DNA of 64,000 nt from Neospora caninum Liverpool. Taxonomy: Eukaryota; Apicomplexa; Conoidasida; Eucoccidiorida; Sarcocystidae. Below the pieces are notes generated by a model. It was not told the DNA's origin, did no database searches, and was given only the letters and a program-made list of their open reading frames with translations. Made by a program: the position numbers and the translations under genes. The stretch is taken from assembly GCF_000208865.1 (NCBI RefSeq), contig NC_018387.1, positions 1,364,001-1,428,000 of the forward strand, written 5' to 3'. Positions 13,092 through 25,400 of this stretch are shown piece after piece. How positions within the stretch are numbered: the first letter of the stretch is position 1; every line of letters begins with the position of its first letter.

Positions 13092-15219
13092 ATATATATA
13101 TATATATAGGATTGTCGTAGAGATTGTTTAAACAAAATGAGATGGAGAGTATGGCTGCTTGGTACTGTAAGAGTTTGTGTAGATTTTGAAAACGCAAAGT
13201 GGCTTTGCCTCTGTGTCTGTGCATATACACTTCTGTACGTAAAAGTATAAATTGTTTTAGTGTTTCGGCCGCGTACGGGGTTCTCGGGAGAACGTCAGAG
13301 ATATGCTTGGTCTCAATAATTTAGGCAAAGTTTGGGAACCACATATATGAAATTTCCCAATATGCGTAATTTTGTAGTCATGTATATAGTCATGGGAATT
13401 TTTTAATTCCGGCCGCTATAGAATAAAGTACAACTGCGCAGGCGTTTCTTCATTGTTTTTCTTTTCCGTCCGCAGATCAGGCCCAATGACAGATATTACA
13501 GAGATGCTTGGTCTTGATAAATTGGACCGAATGAGCTGGGAACTCTCTCTCCAGCTCTCTGCGCCACGCCTGAGTCTCACGTTCACACAAGAAGACGACG
13601 TTCCAGTTCTTCGGGTGGACTGTACGTGCCAGCTAGGCATAGAGTATATTCGCGATATTCGGTTCGATGGCGAGAAGAAAACTGGAGTGCATGTAAGTCG
13701 TCGTTTTTAGTTTTAGGATTTAGGGTTTCCATCGTCTGCTTGAAGAGGAAGTCAGTCTCGCCTGTCCAATGTTTCCTGCCTTTCCTTGTGTCCTTTGTAT
13801 GTTCGCTTCCGAACGCTTTGTTCTCGGGCCCACTCACGTGCATTCTACTGTGTTGTACCTCGCCCTGTTTCTTCTCTTCTATCAGTTCCTGTTTTAAATC
13901 CGTTCCCGTTCTCGAGGCTGTCTTTCTTTCTTCCACGCTCTGCCCCATTCCACATATTTTTTCGTCTGAGCGGCGGGAGTGCTGTCCTAATCCCTCGTGA
14001 CGGCGCGGTCGTTGCAGCTTCGTGTGTGTCGTATCGGCGCTTTGGTCTTTTCCTCTATCCTTATATGTAACTCCATGTGTGTTTGTGCTTTCTTAATGGG
14101 TTTTGTCACTTAAGCTTCGAGACTTATTTCCGAACCCTCCATTGAGTCACATGTCCTCTGGATTCGACGAGGGCGAGCTCCGTGCAGTCAGGGATGGCCC
14201 CAAGCTCTTCGTCCGCTACGACATGGAAAAGGGTAAGAAAAGGAAACAACACGATAAATCAGAAATAAAATTAGTACAAAAAGACACATATATTCGTGTA
14301 GGGATATTCTTGTATTCAAGATGAGAGTCCCTCTGAAAATGCTATAACGATGAAGTACGAATTCACATATAATTGTTGATGTTTTTCCAAGAAGAAAGCT
14401 TTTATATAAATGTGAACGTATTCATGCATGTAGGGTTATACAGAGACGTGCATAGATGAAAGCTGAAAAGAGGTATTATTCGGGTTACCGGACGTGTTTT
14501 CTGTCTTGTCAGGTAGAGACAGAGTGTGTTTTCTCTCTCGTTCTTTCGTTGGTTTGTTCCCATCTGTTTTTTCTCGTTTCTCTTGCGTATTCCCATATTC
14601 TAACCGCCGTTGCCATTGTGACTTCTTTCTTGTAAGGCGTGACTTCTTTTTTAACAAGGAATGTTTCAATCATTCCTTGTTATGAGCATGTGTGTCATCC
14701 TGCTTCGATTCCTCTGTTCGTACTACGTGTGTATCTCCACTGAATTTTGAAGCGTTTTCTCTCGATATTCCTCGTTTTCCTCATATCGTTTTTCTGTAAG
14801 CTTATGTATTGCGTCAGGTTCACTGTATATGACTCGGGTAGTGCTTTTTAAGGACCCCGAAAACCGTGTCGACGGACCCATCACCCTCGCTAAGGTCAGA
14901 AGGAAGTAACAATAGTCGCATTCAATAACCACTACACAGTGGTGTATCTTTGCTGCCGCATTCCTATGCGCGTACATTTGTGTTCTGTCGTGTATATGTG
15001 TGTATATATGATGTCTATGTTCATAACGATATACACAGGTTTTTTTGTGCCAGGACCTGTGCATCAACCTCAGCAGCACCTCGAGGCTGGGTTCCAACAT
15101 GCTTTTCTTTGTCATGTTCCCTGCAGTACTGCGTAGTGAACAAGAAGACGGGCGTGAAGCACGAGGTATACAGATACCATCGACGAGTGGGCGAGCGCTC
15201 TAGTGATTCCTGTTTCTGA
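11732..15219 (+). CDS. Small protein, possibly FABP/calycin-like lipid binder (7 exons)
   Basis: Proposed exons: 11732-11740, 12181-12286, 12812-12896, 13476-13692, 14115-14232, 14818-14894 and 15127-15219 (TGA), giving 705 nt or 234 residues with continuous phases. The intron after 12896 starts with GC (AG|gcaaga); no GT donor there keeps the frame. From residue about 50 the protein has NGDWTILSDR, then MTDITEMLGLDKLDRMSW, then alternating strands (PRLSLTF, VLRVDCTC, IEYIRDIRF), and ends in YCVVNKKTGVKHEVYRYHRR. Its order and length fit intracellular fatty-acid-binding proteins: a GxW start, a helical lid near an LG, ten strands, and a basic C-end. This is pattern reading only and identity is low. 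The N-terminus is uncertain: an upstream segment starting at 11691 after a strong ttttacag stays open, and Met at 12262 is an alternative start. Exons 4-7 are solid. Confidence 0.75.
12944..13108. repeat. Cluster of (TA)n tracts inside the GC-AG intron
   Basis: TA runs at 12944-12965, 13053-13084 and 13089-13108 lie in the intron that begins with the GC donor. Confidence 0.9.
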
Positions 15220-18200
15220 GACGGATAAGAGATGGAGGAAAGTGGTATCTCACAGTTCCATGTATTGCATAGCAATGCACGGGGGGAGAAACGAGTTTAC
15301 AGTGTTTTCCCCGTGGGTACATTATCGCGAGAGCAAGAAAACCACTCAAGGGTGTTATCCCTTTTCGTTTAGTTTTCTTCTCGTTTTCTGGGAAGCTGTC
15401 GCACTGGACGTGCCCACGAAAACACTGCGAGAAAAAAACCGGTAACTGTGCGTTCTCTCTCGGCCGTCCAAGACGCAGCCAGATCATATCGCAAACTCGC
15501 GGTTCTTCTTTCCCTTTTCTCCTCGCTCTTTATCCGGCTTCCTCACGGTTCGAGTCCAAGGACAGAGGAGATCTAACTGCTTGATATTCTTCTCTCCCTT
15601 CTGAGAGTCAGCAAAGCATGCGGATATGTTGGAAACGGGGGCTGCCGCCTTCGCTTTGTCCCTGCTCCTGACGTTCTTTTTTTCTGCGTTTTAGAAGACG
15701 AAGACAGAAGTATACGGTTTTACTCTAGTGCCCGGTGCTAAGCATCACAAGGTCTAAAAATACGCACACTTCTGTCAGGGTCATCTGTTCGCCTCTCGTG
15801 TTCTGACGCCCGCACTCGCCTGGTGTGCAAAAGCGCAGACCTGGCACTCTAGGAAAAAGCAAGTGCACAAAATTGTCTTTTCTTGTTCTATTCCGTTGTC
15901 TTCCTCTCGTTGTTTCACGGTAGCCATCTCTTCCCTTTTCTCCCGCTCTCTCTGTTGTCAGAGAACTACGGTTTTTTGCCGTTGGGGCTACCCAGCGATA
16001 GTTTTATAGCGGGCCGCAGAGATTCACCTCATAACCACGCCGCCACAGTATATGGGTTGATAGCGAAGCAGATAGTCACTTGACGCGGAACTTTTCTCAG
16101 TAGGAGGACCAAGACCGAACTTGTATTTTCGAAGTCGCAGCAGGGTTGCTCCACATCAACACGAGTATGGATCGTGCGGCCGTGTAGGCAGGTCCAGTTG
16201 AGTTCACAAAAAACAATGTCAGGAAAAACGCCTGTAATATCACAGTGAACGCGAAGAAATCGGATTGTTGCAAGTTACCAGAGGGAAAGTCACCGCACTC
16301 AAGCAGGAGGAGCGAGTCTCGGTTTTCACCACCGTATCACTTTTGCGGCACACGGTGATTCAAAATGTCTCGTATACTGAAACGCTTCAATAGAGAGGCC
16401 AAAGCCCGTACCATTGCGTGCACAGGCGTACCGATGTTAAGTGTGCTGCACTTGCTGCACTTACGTTTGCGAACGCACAACTGTGCAGAACATTTCATAT
16501 GTCTGTTTCTGTCGCAAGTAGGCATGTATGCGCGTGTCTCAGCGTAAGCAAGCACATCTGTGTGGCCCACGAAAGCCACCACCCCAAGATGTCGCACAGA
16601 GTTTTCAACCCAGACTGGGATTATAAAAGTAATATGTATAAACCGAGGTGGAGAGCATTCTATCATCCCTTTGTTCGCTCAGCAGGTAGTTACGGCAATC
16701 TGAGATTTTTATGAACGATTACGCTTCCTCCGTGGCGCATGCGAAAACTAGCAGCAAGTCCAACGCAAAACATATACTTCGTAAGCCACGGCACATATGC
16801 TTGTGGTAAGGTACGCAGCATGGCAACCGCCCGCCTTTGCTTCCGAACCACTACCACTCCCGGCAACAAGATGGCTGTTAGCACAGAACACCTTACTGCA
16901 GTATTGTTTCTGAGCCCTCCGTACACATGTGTGTACATGTCCAGCAGCACCGTTTCGTCCATTTCTCTTCAGAACGTAGGGGTGTTCGTGTGGCCGGTGT
17001 TGATAGATGTTTGCTCTCCAATGCAGCTATACATATATAATTATCCGGTTGTTATGCTGGTCCACTGCAGCATATGGGTGTGTGTGTGAGAAAGGAAATC
17101 GTACGGGAGATGGCTTGTCACATCGTATCCTTGCAAGTATTTACGTGCATCCCTTGTATAGATGTTCGCTCCTAGACGTTCGAATTTGTCGCATAAGGGC
17201 GTGCGCGCGTGGCCAGTTATAGTGATACGTTGGATCTTGTGCGTCTCAATTTGAACACGCGGCGTGACTCTCAGCAGAGAGTTCGTTGTTGCATTAGTGT
17301 TCATGATCGGACGACAGGCACTTTCTCTCGGAAAAACGGTTGCTGTTCAAACGAGGAAATCGGAAGAACGGACATAAAACATCAAAACATAATACAGTTC
17401 AGCACTGTCCCTTCTCCTCTCTGTCTTACTCCCCGTTTCGGAGGCACGAAGAACTGAAAATAAACGGGATTCCTGTCCTTTTCTTCCTTCTCTCTCTTCA
17501 CTCAACACGGTTCCAGCCTCTCCGTTCCTCTCATTGCCGCGCCTGTCTCTCCCTTGTTTCCTCCGCGGATCTTCCGCCACCCGCCCATGCATACCCTCAC
17601 GTTTGATTCATGACCTTGTTTTGCTCCCCCTACAGACGGTACTCGGAAGCTGTCTCCTGCACATTTTGACAGCTATACAAGGAAGGGGAAAGCAAGGGGA
17701 CGGTGAAAAGACACACACGGAGAAAAGGCGACAAAATGACGGAAGACGAAAAGGTGACAAAGGCACGAACGGCAGAAGGACTTTGGATGATGCGCGAGAG
17801 ACAGCATGCACAGGGCAAGTAGAAGAAGAAAGCGGGTAGTAGACATAGGGATGCATGGAACGAGAAAAACCAGCATACACGTATGTAGAAACGCTGAGTC
17901 AAAGGGTCTGCCACCACATCGAAAGAGAGACCAGTCACGAAAATGATGTTTTTTAACTCTTGTATTTGTTCTCGCGCCACCGTTATGTCTCGTTTCCTGG
18001 TACCCGGCCGTCTCACGGGCTCTTCGCGAGAGACACAGGCTCATAACGATGGACGAGAGACAAACAAAGGGCATCATGAGAATGAACTTAAGCCACTTTT
18101 CCACAAGCGATCGTTCTCTCCAGAGCCTCACGCAGACACCCACGCACACAGAAACACCACGGAGATCCACAGTCTCCACATAAACATACACGAAGAGACG

Positions 18201-18475
18201 CTCACGTGTACATAGATGCAGATGCGCACCTAGGTATATTCTTATTTACCCATTTGTGCACAAAAGGATTGGCGACGAGGAGAGGCAGGTCAGCGACGCA
18301 GAACGAAAGAAAATGAAAATCGCGGAAAATGCCACCGCTGTCATTTCGCCAAAAACAAGACTTTCTCCTTTCTTGGCTGTAGATACGCAATGCGAAGAAG
18401 AGGCAAACGAACTGTGCCATCTTCTCTCTCTTCAGTGTTTCCTCCAGCATCAGACACCAGGCTTTTATGTATATG

Positions 18476-18512
<37 letters not shown>

Positions 18513-19407
18513 GAAGGCGTATATCTATGTACGTTTCCATAATATACGCTTGCCTGCATAAATGTCCAAATGCATAAAAGTATACATGCACACATGTGAG
18601 TAGATATCAATGAGGATATCTACATCTATACGTATTCTGCTGCATACATGTGTACACCAGCATGTGTATGAACGTGGTCGCATGTGCCTCCACAATACGT
18701 GCCAGGAGGAGATGATTTTCGCACGCATCGATACGTCATCCACCGAGTTAACAAGCGCCGAAAGAGTTTAAGGTGAAGCAGAAGACAGAGAAGGAAAACC
18801 GCGCACGAGCTTCCTTTCTTCCCCTCGGTCATCCTCAGGGTATGCACAAAGGTCATAGCCTCTGTCCTCTCCTTTCCTCATACTCGGAACACGCTTGAAA
18901 ACCGCATACACTACACGCCTTCCTCGTCCCTTACCGTCCAGCACTCTACGTGGACTTGACTTACGATGAAGCTTTCCATACATACATGCACTTAAAACAT
19001 CTGCATAAATATGTATGGAAAAACACGCACACACGGAATTTCACAACGCGAACACAGGCGCGCTAATTCCGGCGACCGCTGCAGCCTTCGACGAGATTCG
19101 TGTCCACGCCGAAGAGGCAAAAACTCAAAACAGACGCGAAGAAGTGCACAGCACGCGCCCTCGGTACCTGGACCCCAAACTTCGTGCACGAAAACACAGA
19201 CGCACATTCACGTGATCTCTCCAGTCCCCTCTGTATCCCCCGACGCGGTATGTTACGCACGGGTGTCATGACGCAGCGCGACCCTTTCTGATCCCCAAGA
19301 GAGCTTTGTCGTGCATACTCGTCAACGTGAAGTCTTTTCCCGTTCTCCTTCGTGTCGTTTCTCTTTTCCAAGTCTGCTTCCTCTCTACCATTCCCAATTC
19401 TCGCCTT
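15220..19407. other. Intergenic between convergent genes, no gene seen
   Basis: This 4.2 kb lies between the stop of the + strand FABP-like gene and the stop of the - strand giant gene, so both 3' UTRs should be here. The open frames are short, lack paired splice sites and show no family I know. A (TA)n run lies at about 18479-18511. Confidence 0.6.
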
Positions 19408-22400
19408 TTACTCATTGACCACAGCCCTCTGTGCGTGGAGAGGGTGTGAGTGCTGGGCGGAGTGGGGTGTGCACCCTGCCGACGCTAGTAGTCGAGCGTT
19501 CAAGACTTTGTCCGCCTCTTCTACCAGTCTGTCTCCTTCCGCCTTTGCCTCTCGCTCTTGAGTCTGTTCGCGTCCGTCGTTTCGATGGTCCGCTTCCTCT
19601 CTTCTTCGTTTCGCCCCCCTGCCGTCGAGATAGCCTTGCTGTCCGCGGTCTCTGTCTCTCCGTCCCTGCTCTCCCGCTTTGTCTTCCCGCGGCTGGCCGC
19701 CCTCCAGCGGCGTCCTTCCGCTGCGTTGTGCGCCTCCCGCCACGCCTCCGTCCACACGCCCGAAACACGTTCCAGAAGAAATTCCCAGTCGCGCCTGCAC
19801 CCGTTCTGCTCCCAAAGAAGACGCCAGGGGCGACGACACGCCGAGGGGAGACAGCGAAGACGGCGCCACGTTCCGCCCGTAAACGCCTTCTGCCGCGGGT
19901 GAGGCAGGACAACTCGCCTCATTGTTTGCCTTGCTGTGCAGCGCTTCGGAATGCTGCCGAGACAAAAACGATGAAGGGAATCCGCTCGACGCGGAATTCA
20001 AGGACCCGACCCCCGCAGACATCTCTGAAAGCAAACTCGAGTAAGAGGTCTCTAACTCATCGATCGGGTCCGTCACCAATCGCAACGTGCCTTCGATGAC
20101 TTGGTCCTCATCAGTTAACGTCGGCTCGGGAAATCCCTGCCAGGGGCCTTCAGTCACCTCCCGAACCTGTACACAGTAACAGGTACATTCACATACACAT
20201 ACCGCCACCAGTGACGCAGATTCAAAGGCTCCGTGACGGCGCACGTACGAATCGACGATGCACACGAACAGATACACAGCGTGTCTACGTACAAGGATCC
20301 TGTGCTGGATCGCAGTATGAGGCTGGCGGAAGAACCCAGTTTTTATACTCACACACAAGTGAAGCTATGATCCGGTAAAAGACGAGTCGCTAGCTTCTGC
20401 CCCATACTCTTTGCCTTAAGTGTGACTTGATCTGTGCGGGCAGCCAGTCTGGAACTGAGGTCTCTCTCTATGCGTGCACCACCTCTGCGTAGGGCTGCTT
20501 CTGTGGACTTGGAGTTTTTTGTGCTCGGTGTCCTTTTTTTGACGCCTTCTCTCTGCCTCTCTCCGTCTCCTACCTGATAGTCAACGCCGAGTTCCTTCAG
20601 AGTGGCCTCAAGGCAACCAGCGAGACACCAGGCCTGAACAATGGCATCGCGTTTCGGAGAGACACGGTTGAGGGCGTCGACGACCAGGAGCTTGTATTTG
20701 TCGAGCTGTCCCTGTTGGAATCTGCTGTAGAACTCAAAGCACCTTCCAAACCACTTGGTTCGAATGAACATCGGAGTCACCACGTACCACTTCCGCTTTG
20801 GATCCTGGCTCGTCCCTCTTTCCCCGTATCTCCACAGGAGCAGATATGCAGGCTTCGACCGCACCAGAATGTGCTGTTGAGGGGGACCCTGGACGAGAGT
20901 ACAGCCTCCACCGCAGCCAGCTAGAGCCGTCTCCGAGTTCGGCGAACACCCGGCGCAAGCGACTCCTCCCAGGCCCGAAGCTGATGTTGCACTCGTCGTC
21001 CGGCTGCTCCCGCAGCAGCTGCTTGGAGTCGATCCACTCAAACTGTCGGTCGCCTCGTGCGCTCTCTCTCCGTGTCCAGGCGCCGGGGCTCCAGCGGTGT
21101 CTCCGCTCCGGCCCCTGCCGCCCCAAACATGGCCGCCCGCGTTCACACTTGAAGCGAGGGAAACATCGTTCTCTGCTTTAGAGCCCAAAGCCCGGCTGCC
21201 ACTCGCCCCGGACGCCGGTGTCGTCCCCCGAGCTGCGAGCGGCGACGACTGACGGGTCGGAAAGGAGGAAGACGCTGGTCGAAAGCCCCCAGTCGCCCCT
21301 CGTGCGTACAGGGGAGAGGCCGAGGAAGCGACTGCAGCTAGGGCTCCGCTTAGCACTCCAGACAGAACACCGAAAGAGGCTGCGGCAGCGTTGAAGCTCG
21401 AATTCGTATTGCCTCCACTGCCTGACTGATTCAGCAGCCGTGGATCTCGAGGCGTCGACGCGACGAGGCCCTCGTGTGAATCGTGCGGGGCTGCTCCTTC
21501 TCTGTGTTGTGTGTCCGCCTCTTCTCTCTCAGCTCCCGCCCTGTCGCCTTCCTCTCCTCCCTGGCAAAGCGACAACTTGGTTCCATCACCCAGATGGGGA
21601 GTGCCCGAGAAAGACGCGCGTCGAGCAGAGACGGCGCCGCTCGTGCCCTCTTCTTCTCCCGCTGCCGCGTCGCCTGCATGCGGCCCTTCCGCCGCCGCAC
21701 ACTGTCGGGCCTTGTCCCCGGCTCGGGGATTCCGGCGCGAAGAACTCGAGCTGCTTCCGTGCGTCGTCGTCGAGGCCGTCGAGAGCGAACTGGCGCAGCT
21801 GGTGTGGCCCGCGGGGTCGAATCCCTGTGGGGCAGCGCAGGCGCTGCAGGACGGACAGACGCAGCCTACAGTCCGGTTCTGGCTGCAGGCTTTTCGGTCT
21901 CCATTCGACGGCCGCGAGCAAGAAATGAATGCTGGGAACGGGTGGTCGATTCTGAGCGTGATGGTGTGGCGCGGAATCAGGAGTCGTCCGTCTCCACCAT
22001 TCGGGGACGGACGCGTCAGCAGCAGCGGGGCCTCGACAGAGAGTGCGCTGTCTTCCTCCAACAGGTTGACATCCCGCAGAGCCCGCAGGCAACCTTTCAG
22101 CATGCCGCTGCGGCGGCAGAGCCGCCCATTTCTTCCGAGCCACTCCTTGGGAAAGAGGGACACGGTTACCACCTGGGTCCCGTTGTTCACGCTCTGGCCC
22201 GAGCGCGCGAGAGAGAAAGGCGTCACCCCAGCCGCCATCCCCGGCAAATGCAGTCCGCATGCTTGAAGTGCACTCGGTGAAAACGCCGGGAGCAACGACA
22301 GGGAACTCGACACCACGGGGGTCGAAACGGCCGGAACGGGTCCGCTTCGAGGCGGATGGCACAGCGAAGGGAGGCACACAATCCCCGCGCCTCCCACGTG

Positions 22401-25400
22401 GGCTGCAGGAGCCACAGTCTTGCGCGCACGCGCAGGCACTGATGCGCCGCTCGCTCCTGTCGGATTAGACGAAGGGGTCAGAGTTCTTTCCTCGTCGCCG
22501 TGCGAAGCAGCCATCGCCCCGTACGGCAGACGCAGCGAACCGGCGCCCACCGCAGACAGTGGCGCCGCTACGAGAGAGGAGACGGTCGTTCTGCCCCGGC
22601 TCTCGGGCGACGGCCTCAGTCCGTTCCCGTCGTTGTTTAGACCCGGCGTCCCGGGAGTTCCGCAGTGCGCGAGTGTCGAGGAAGAGGAACAGCCGCCTCC
22701 GCCAGACGCTGGAGTGAATACGCGAAAACGCGACACGTCAGCTGGAGTGGTGTCTTCTCCTTTGGTTCCCCAACTGTTTGTTCTACCAGCCCCCCAGGAT
22801 CCTGGGGATGACGAGACAGACCCTCCCGGGAAGTCCGCGGCGAGCGCGCCCACAGCCATGGAACTCGCAAACGTGAATATTTTCTCTTCGTCGGCGTCTT
22901 CGTCTGCAGCGCGCCAGTGGTCGATGACCTCGAAACTCTGTTTCCAGAACTGCTCCGACATGCCCTGCTCGGGCGCCAGAAACGAAAATGCAACCAGAGA
23001 CATCGCGCCTTTCGCTCCTCCCCTGGGTCCACGTTGGCCAGCGTCGCCAGCGGACGGTGTTCCTTCACCGCAGTCGACGCTGCCGTACCGTCTCCCGTCC
23101 AGGCTCGCAGAAGCGACACCCGTACTTGCAAAATACTGGCGTCCATCACCCTCGCACTTGGGCTTTGTGCCGCCCGCTCCGAGCGTGAAACCCGGCAACG
23201 TCGCCTCGAGTCCCCCGGCGCCCGTCTGGTTTGCGCTGGAGAATCCTGTTGCTTCCTGGCTCCGGTCTCCTGGGGTCACCTTCCCGACGTCACCGTGGCG
23301 TGTCGGTCTCCTGTCCAGCCTCTCACACTCGCCTCGCTTCGGGCCGGGTTCGTCGCGATTTCTCCCTCCAGAGTCGCCTCCCCGGCCCGTCCCTTCTCGC
23401 CTGCGTTCTCCCGCCATCTGATCCGGAGACGGGGTGCCGGCAGCCACAGGATTCTCTTTTCCACTCCACTCGGGTCCATCCAGCTCATCTGTGCGGCAGG
23501 CTGCGGGAATCGGCCGGGCGCTGCGTTCTTTGCCTTGCGCCGCACAGTCGACTCGGGCCGCCTGCGACGCGGCTCCAGGTCTATCCTGTCTCGCCTCTTC
23601 TCGACAACACGAAGGGTCCGAGTCTTCCACAGTGATGGGGACGTCTTTCGCTGGCCTGGCGCCATCCGCCTCGCCTTCTGCAGCGAGACTGGTGCCCCGT
23701 CGCCGCGTTCGAGGAATGGACTCTGCTGCGGCTGCTTTCCTCGCCGCTTCAGACGCGACACGCTGGCGCTTCGGAGCCGGGACGGCGGGCGACGGCGAGC
23801 TTCGAGATCGACCTCGCGGCCGCAGTCCATGTGTCTCCGCACTCGCGTCGGCTGCTGCAGCCGCATCTGGAACGTCCTCGTCGTCCCGCTTCACTGCCCC
23901 ACGGCCCTGCCTGACCCGAGGCGCCGCTGTCAGGCCCTCCTCAGGCCGACGGCCTTTCTCTCCTTCACGTTTAATGCCCTTCATCGTCGCATCTTGCCCC
24001 ACCTCGTTCTCGACCGACTCTCTCGCCTCGCTCTCGTCTTTCTGTAAGTCTTCTTCTCTTTCGCAGCCGCCTTCCTCACCGTCTTCACAGCTCTGCACCC
24101 TTCCGCCCTCGGGCCCAGAGACCCGTGCCTTTGCGCCTCTGTCGGCACATCGCGTGGCGAGGGCGTTCGCAGCCCTTCGCCCAGACTGCCTCGTCACTCT
24201 CCCCCTCGCCGACAGTCCCAGAACACCCACCCCGCGTCTGCCCGTGCCACGAGCCACCTCCACGGTGGGACCCGTGGAAGCCCGCCGTTTGTTCCCACTC
24301 GACTCGGGTAGCGGCAGTGCCTCGGCGAGACCGACGGCAGGTGAAGGGCCTTCGGCCACTAGTTGTTCACGTCCGAGACTGGGCATCACCGGACTGACTG
24401 GGGACTGCCTGTCCGTCACGGGAGGGGGCGGGTAGGAAACAGACGACATGCCTCGCAACGGTGGGCGTGACAGAGGGAAGCCAATGTGATCGGACGGCGC
24501 GGATGCGAGGGATACTTCTGGCTTCCGCGTCGGAAGCGACTCGCCTCCCCCGCGTCCTACCATCCCCAGCGGCCCGCCTGAAGACTGAGGCTCCGCGACT
24601 TTGCGATACGGCGAAAAGATAGAGCCACCTCTCGAAGCCGATGCTGAGGCGACAGAAGACGGAAGGTGCGGCAGAGGCACATGTGCATGCAACGCCTCAC
24701 CCCGCAAACCCCCCTCGCCAGTTCCGCAGGCCTCTCCTCCTTCTTCAGTGCCTTGACACAAAGACGCGTCCCCCGGGTCGGGGCGGGAAGCGGAGCCCTG
24801 GAGATTCGAGGCGGAAGAGGCCGCAGGAGCGCCGAGGCGCTGAGGAATCGAGTAGTAGGCACGCGAGTCTTTCGTCTTTGGATCATACGCAGACGAAAGG
24901 ACGGGATGGAAGAAAGGAAGGTCTGCACAATCCGAACTGTCCGCGCCAGTCATCATCCCCCGCATTTCCCGGCCAGCCTCCACAGCCGCAGTATCTTCAC
25001 ATGCGCTCTCTGGCACCACTCCAGACTGTGCAGCAGATCCCCGAGATTTCATCGCCGCTTCGGGCTCAACCGAAACAGGCTGCCGCTGCGCCTGGGGCCT
25101 GCCTCCAACCAACGGACCAAGGGCCACGACACTCGGCGAATGGGACGCAGGCTGAGGGCAGGACGATAAGTCTGCGGCCCGCACAAACAAACCTCGGCCT
25201 CCGTACGGCGGGGCAGCGAAGGGGCTCGCAGGTGTTTCAGGTTTATTTTCGAAAACGGGAGACGCTGCCACGGAAACCGGGTCAGTCGGCGCCATGTGCA
25301 TCATCCCGCTCCCGAGTCTCAGGCAGAGACCAGAATCCACGCGGTGGACCCCTGAAGCGACCCCAGGTGAGTCGTCGCTTTCGCTTGCTCTCTCGTCGTA

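Noticed and set aside
13715..13735. Telomere-like ttttaggatttagggttt
   Set aside because: It is one imperfect unit pair inside an intron, not an array.
20574..20890. Possible AP2 DNA-binding domain in the Trp-rich C-terminal part of the giant protein
   Set aside because: The Trp and Lys spacing only loosely resembles AP2 and the core strand pattern is not visible; left unnamed.
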